Shown in pieces: positions 61,477-64,000 of a DNA stretch of 64,000 bases. Source of the stretch: an uncultured Caldilineaceae bacterium (GTDB lineage Bacteria > Chloroflexota > Anaerolineae > Caldilineales > Caldilineaceae); contig CATOTS010000004.1 in the NCBI GenBank assembly GCA_951813625.1, positions 124,001-188,000 of the forward strand. The letters run 5' to 3'. The first letter of the stretch is position 1. Each line of letters opens with the position of its first letter. Position numbers and translations under genes: made by a program. Below the pieces are notes generated by a model. The model searched no databases. It saw only the letters and a list, made by a program, of their open reading frames with translations, and had not been told where the DNA came from.

Positions 61477-63407
61477 TGCGCGTAATTGCCACAGCGGGCC
61501 ACGTGGACCACGGGAAGTCGACGCTGGTCCAGGCCCTGAGTGGAATCAACCCCGATCGTCTGGAAGAAGAGAAGCGCCGCGGGCTGACAATCGTGCTGGG
61601 CTTCGCCTGGATGGAGCTGGCGATGCCGGACGGTACGCACGAGTCGGTCAGCATCGTTGACGTTCCCGGCCACATCGACTTTATCAAGAATATGTTGGCA
61701 GGCGTTGGCAGTGTAGACGCGGCGCTGCTTGTGATTGCGGCGGACGAAGGCGTAATGCCGCAGACGCGCGAGCATCTTGCTATTCTCGACCTGCTTGCGC
61801 TCCCCGATGGTGTTGTTGCCCTGACGAAAATCGATTTGGTGGATGAACCGGAGTGGCTTGACCTGATCGAGCTGGACATCCACGACATACTGGCCGGCAC
61901 GCGTCTTGAAGGCGCGCCGATTGTGCGCGTCAGCGCGGAGACCGGTGCGGGTCTGGAAGCGTTGCGGGGTGCGCTGGCGGGCAGATTGACGGCATTGCCG
62001 CCGCCGCGCGATCGGGGCCGTCCGCGGTTGCCGGTCGACCGTATTTTCAGCCAGCCGGGCTTTGGTACGATCGTAACGGGCACGCTCAGCGACGGAGGAT
62101 TTGGCGTCGGAGAGGCGGTCGAAGTTTTGCCCGACGGGCCATCGGGGCGTGTGCGGGCGCTGCAGAGCCACAAGCAGAGCATCGACCGGGCGTTTCCGGG
62201 CAGCCGGGTGGCGATGAATCTGAGCGGGGTGGCGACGGACCAGATCCGGCGCGGCCAGGTGGTTGTTGCGCCGGGAAGCGCGCGGGCGACGCGGCTGCTG
62301 GATGTCTCCTTTCGCCTACTGGCCGAGGCGCCCAAGCCACTGCGGCACAACCTGGCGGTGGATTTCTTCAGCGGGGCGGCTGAGACGCCGGCGAATGCGC
62401 GTCTACTGGCGACCGAGGAGTTGCTGCCGGGCGACGAGGGTTGGCTGCAGCTGCGATTGGAGCGGCCGGTGCTCGTGGCGGCCGGGGACCGGTTCATATT
62501 GCGTCAGCCGTCGCCGAGCGCAACCCTTGGCGGCGGTGAGATTCTCGATCCGCACCCGCGCCGCCGTTACCGACGCTTCGATCCCTCGGTGGCGGATAAG
62601 CTGGAGACGCTTGCGCTGGGCAGTCCGGATGAGATTGTGTTACAGAGCCTGGAACGGGAGCCGCTTCTCTCTGAACAGGAGCTGATCGCGGCGAGCGGGC
62701 TGGACAAGGCGGTTGCGGGCGAGGCGATCAGCCAGCTGCTGGATGAAGGGCTGGCGAAAGCGTTGGATGGGCGGCGGGTGCTGATCAGCGGATCGGCCTA
62801 TCAGCGGGTGGTTGCGGAGATGCAGCAAATACTCGGTCAGTTTCACCTTCAAAGTCCCTTGCGCCAGGGGATGGCGCGCGGCGAGGTGCGCAGCCGTCTG
62901 CGGGTTGTGGGCGCGGCGGGCGTGCGGAAGGAGCTGCCGCAGCGGGTATTTGGCGACCTGGTGATGCAGGCGGATGCGGATGGATTGGTGGCTGGTGACG
63001 AGAACACAGTGCGGCTGCCGTCGCACACGGTCCGATACTCGTCCGGCCAGCAGCAGGCGGTTGATCGGGCGCTGCGCGCCTACGCGGCGGCGCCGTACAG
63101 TCCGCCGAATGCCATTGATACGCTCAAGTTGCTGAACGGTGAAGAAGAGCTGCTTGAGTCGTTGGTGGAACGCGGTGTGCTGGCGCGGCTGCCGGGCTCA
63201 GTCTATTTTCGTGACGAGGACTTTGTCGCGGCCGCGGAGAAGATCATCGCGCAGGCGCGTGCAGAAGGGAGGATCACGCTTGCCGACGTGCGTGATTTAC
63301 TGGCTACGAGCCGCAAATACGCGCAGGCGCTGCTGGAGGAGTTGGACTCGCGGCGGGTGACGCGTCGCGTGGGGGATGAGCGAGTGCTGTTGGGAGGAGA
63401 ACAGTGA
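61476..63407 (+). CDS. selB: selenocysteine-specific translation elongation factor
   Basis: A 643-residue SelB. The GTPase domain (1-170) has TAGHVDHGKST, DVPGHIDFIKNM and LTKIDL. Domain II starts VDRIFSQPGFGTIVTGTL, with the EF-Tu-like barrels following. The C-terminal about 260 residues are winged-helix repeats that recognise the SECIS hairpin; TLADVRDLLATSRKYAQALLEELD is the diagnostic end. It delivers Sec-tRNA to UGA codons. No selA, selD, tRNA-Sec or selenoprotein gene is in the window. It is coupled to the coiled-coil gene upstream. Confidence 0.95.
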   Translation: MRVIATAGHVDHGKSTLVQALSGINPDRLEEEKRRGLTIVLGFAWMELAMPDGTHESVSIVDVPGHIDFIKNMLAGVGSVDAALLVIAADEGVMPQTREHLAILDLLALPDGVVALTKIDLVDEPEWLDLIELDIHDILAGTRLEGAPIVRVSAETGAGLEALRGALAGRLTALPPPRDRGRPRLPVDRIFSQPGFGTIVTGTLSDGGFGVGEAVEVLPDGPSGRVRALQSHKQSIDRAFPGSRVAMNLSGVATDQIRRGQVVVAPGSARATRLLDVSFRLLAEAPKPLRHNLAVDFFSGAAETPANARLLATEELLPGDEGWLQLRLERPVLVAAGDRFILRQPSPSATLGGGEILDPHPRRRYRRFDPSVADKLETLALGSPDEIVLQSLEREPLLSEQELIAASGLDKAVAGEAISQLLDEGLAKALDGRRVLISGSAYQRVVAEMQQILGQFHLQSPLRQGMARGEVRSRLRVVGAAGVRKELPQRVFGDLVMQADADGLVAGDENTVRLPSHTVRYSSGQQQAVDRALRAYAAAPYSPPNAIDTLKLLNGEEELLESLVERGVLARLPGSVYFRDEDFVAAAEKIIAQARAEGRITLADVRDLLATSRKYAQALLEELDSRRVTRRVGDERVLLGGEQ

Positions 63408-63560
63408 GCGGTATGGCGTATCGCCGGCTTGGGCCAGCCGCGCCCTGCGCGGGTTCGTGCAGGTGGTCCGGCAGCAAGTGCGCGGCGGAATCGCGGCAGT
63501 GGGGCGCCGGGATCTGCGTTGTCTAAAGGAATCATTGTGCGGCTTCTGGAGGAATGAGCT

Positions 63561-64000
63561 TTGGTTTTTCTGAGGTTCACCGTTGCAATGGTAGCCGTAT
63601 GCATGGTCTCGTGCAATTCCGTCGAGTCCACTGCAGGCGCCCAGGCAGTCGCAGTGCCAGAGGTACACTGGCTGAACGTTTCACGGGAAGGCTCCATTGA
63701 GGTGTCGGCCACAGAGGGTCTTAGGCATTTCGCGTTTGACGGTGACATTGATACATGGTGGTCGGCTGACGACTTTGCCCCGCAATGGCTCGAGATTAGT
63801 TTTGGCGGGTTGCAGCTGGTGGAGAAGATTGAGCTGATCGTAAGCCAGGTGAGGCCCGGTCCTGCCAAGCATAAGATCCGCTTGGAAAGAGCTGGTCAGG
63901 TCGTGGCCTGGCACCGCTTTGATGTCGATCTAGCGGTCGACGGCAAAGTCTTCTCGCTGAGACTAGATCCTGCCCTGCAAATCGACAAAGTGCGGATTCT
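63561..64000 (+). CDS. lipoprotein with discoidin-like domain (3' end outside window)
   Basis: An open frame to the window edge. GGAGG at 63548 precedes TTG 63561 by 8 bases; ATG 63588 is an alternative start. The N-terminus is a short hydrophobic signal with MVSC as the lipobox. Then comes HFAFDGDIDTWWSADDFAPQWLEISFG, the typical opening of an F5/8 type C (discoidin) carbohydrate-binding domain, in which a calcium-binding Asp loop is followed by aromatic residues. Truncated, so the rest of the protein cannot be described. It is downstream of selB on the same strand. Confidence 0.75.
   Translation, partial: MVFLRFTVAMVAVCMVSCNSVESTAGAQAVAVPEVHWLNVSREGSIEVSATEGLRHFAFDGDIDTWWSADDFAPQWLEISFGGLQLVEKIELIVSQVRPGPAKHKIRLERAGQVVAWHRFDVDLAVDGKVFSLRLDPALQIDKVRI

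Noticed and set aside
63408..63560. Possible tRNA-Sec after selB
   Set aside because: No acceptor stem, long variable arm or T-loop GTTCGAA-type sequence could be aligned in this stretch.

Overview
The window is high-GC bacterial DNA. Lipoprotein signal peptides, many ABC importers, sugar-acid enzymes (enolase superfamily, Gfo/Idh, phytanoyl-CoA dioxygenase, M81 peptidase), a TPP riboswitch and a selB gene suggest a free-living heterotroph, most likely Chloroflexota (Anaerolineae/Caldilinea-like). That lineage is an inference from gene content; there is no rRNA or other phylogenetic marker here. No tRNA, rRNA or CRISPR array was seen.

Layout. 1-8 kb, all on the minus strand: a truncated cytochrome c lipoprotein, an oligopeptide-type ABC importer (binding protein, two permeases, no ATPases in the window), a short-chain dehydrogenase and a sugar-dehydrogenase/cytochrome c fusion. 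9-13 kb: a heterodimeric ABC exporter. 13.5-18 kb: a Cys-rich unknown protein, then a promoter, TPP riboswitch and terminator in front of a four-gene thiamine-precursor uptake operon. 18-26.6 kb: an Ldh-family dehydrogenase and a tight five-gene operon (BtaA-like DUF3419 enzyme, AMP-forming ligase, UbiA prenyltransferase, a PEP-synthase-like phosphotransferase without the PEP barrel, GNAT). This operon is the best candidate for an undescribed lipid-modifying pathway. 26.8-30.6 kb: pyruvate dehydrogenase E2 and an AceE-type E1. 31-36.8 kb: a uronate-dehydrogenase-like SDR, an NHL propeller, a DUF3298 protein, an atypical peptide deformylase, DUF4240, a D-2-hydroxyacid dehydrogenase and a GNAT. 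37-46 kb: a plus-strand cluster (M81, Gfo/Idh, DegT, PhyH) facing a sugar ABC importer. 46-49 kb: aquaporin, PlsC-like acyltransferase, aldo/keto reductase.

49-54.6 kb is the mobile region. Two IS5-type copies in direct orientation flank a multicopper oxidase and decayed IS3 and IS1182 pieces. The whole unit sits inside a dispersed repeat whose interrupted sequence is restored when the outer flanks are joined. 54.6-64 kb: a coiled-coil protein with a putative nuclease-like domain, two glycosyltransferases, a VOC protein divergent from an enolase-superfamily enzyme, a long coiled-coil protein overlapping selB, and a truncated discoidin-like lipoprotein.

GC-rich repeats with internal hairpins occur in many intergenic gaps, as do short hairpin repeats and ACGAATT-type repeats. 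Both complete binding-protein/permease junctions of the importer operons carry a hairpin, which suggests transcript processing that favours the binding protein.
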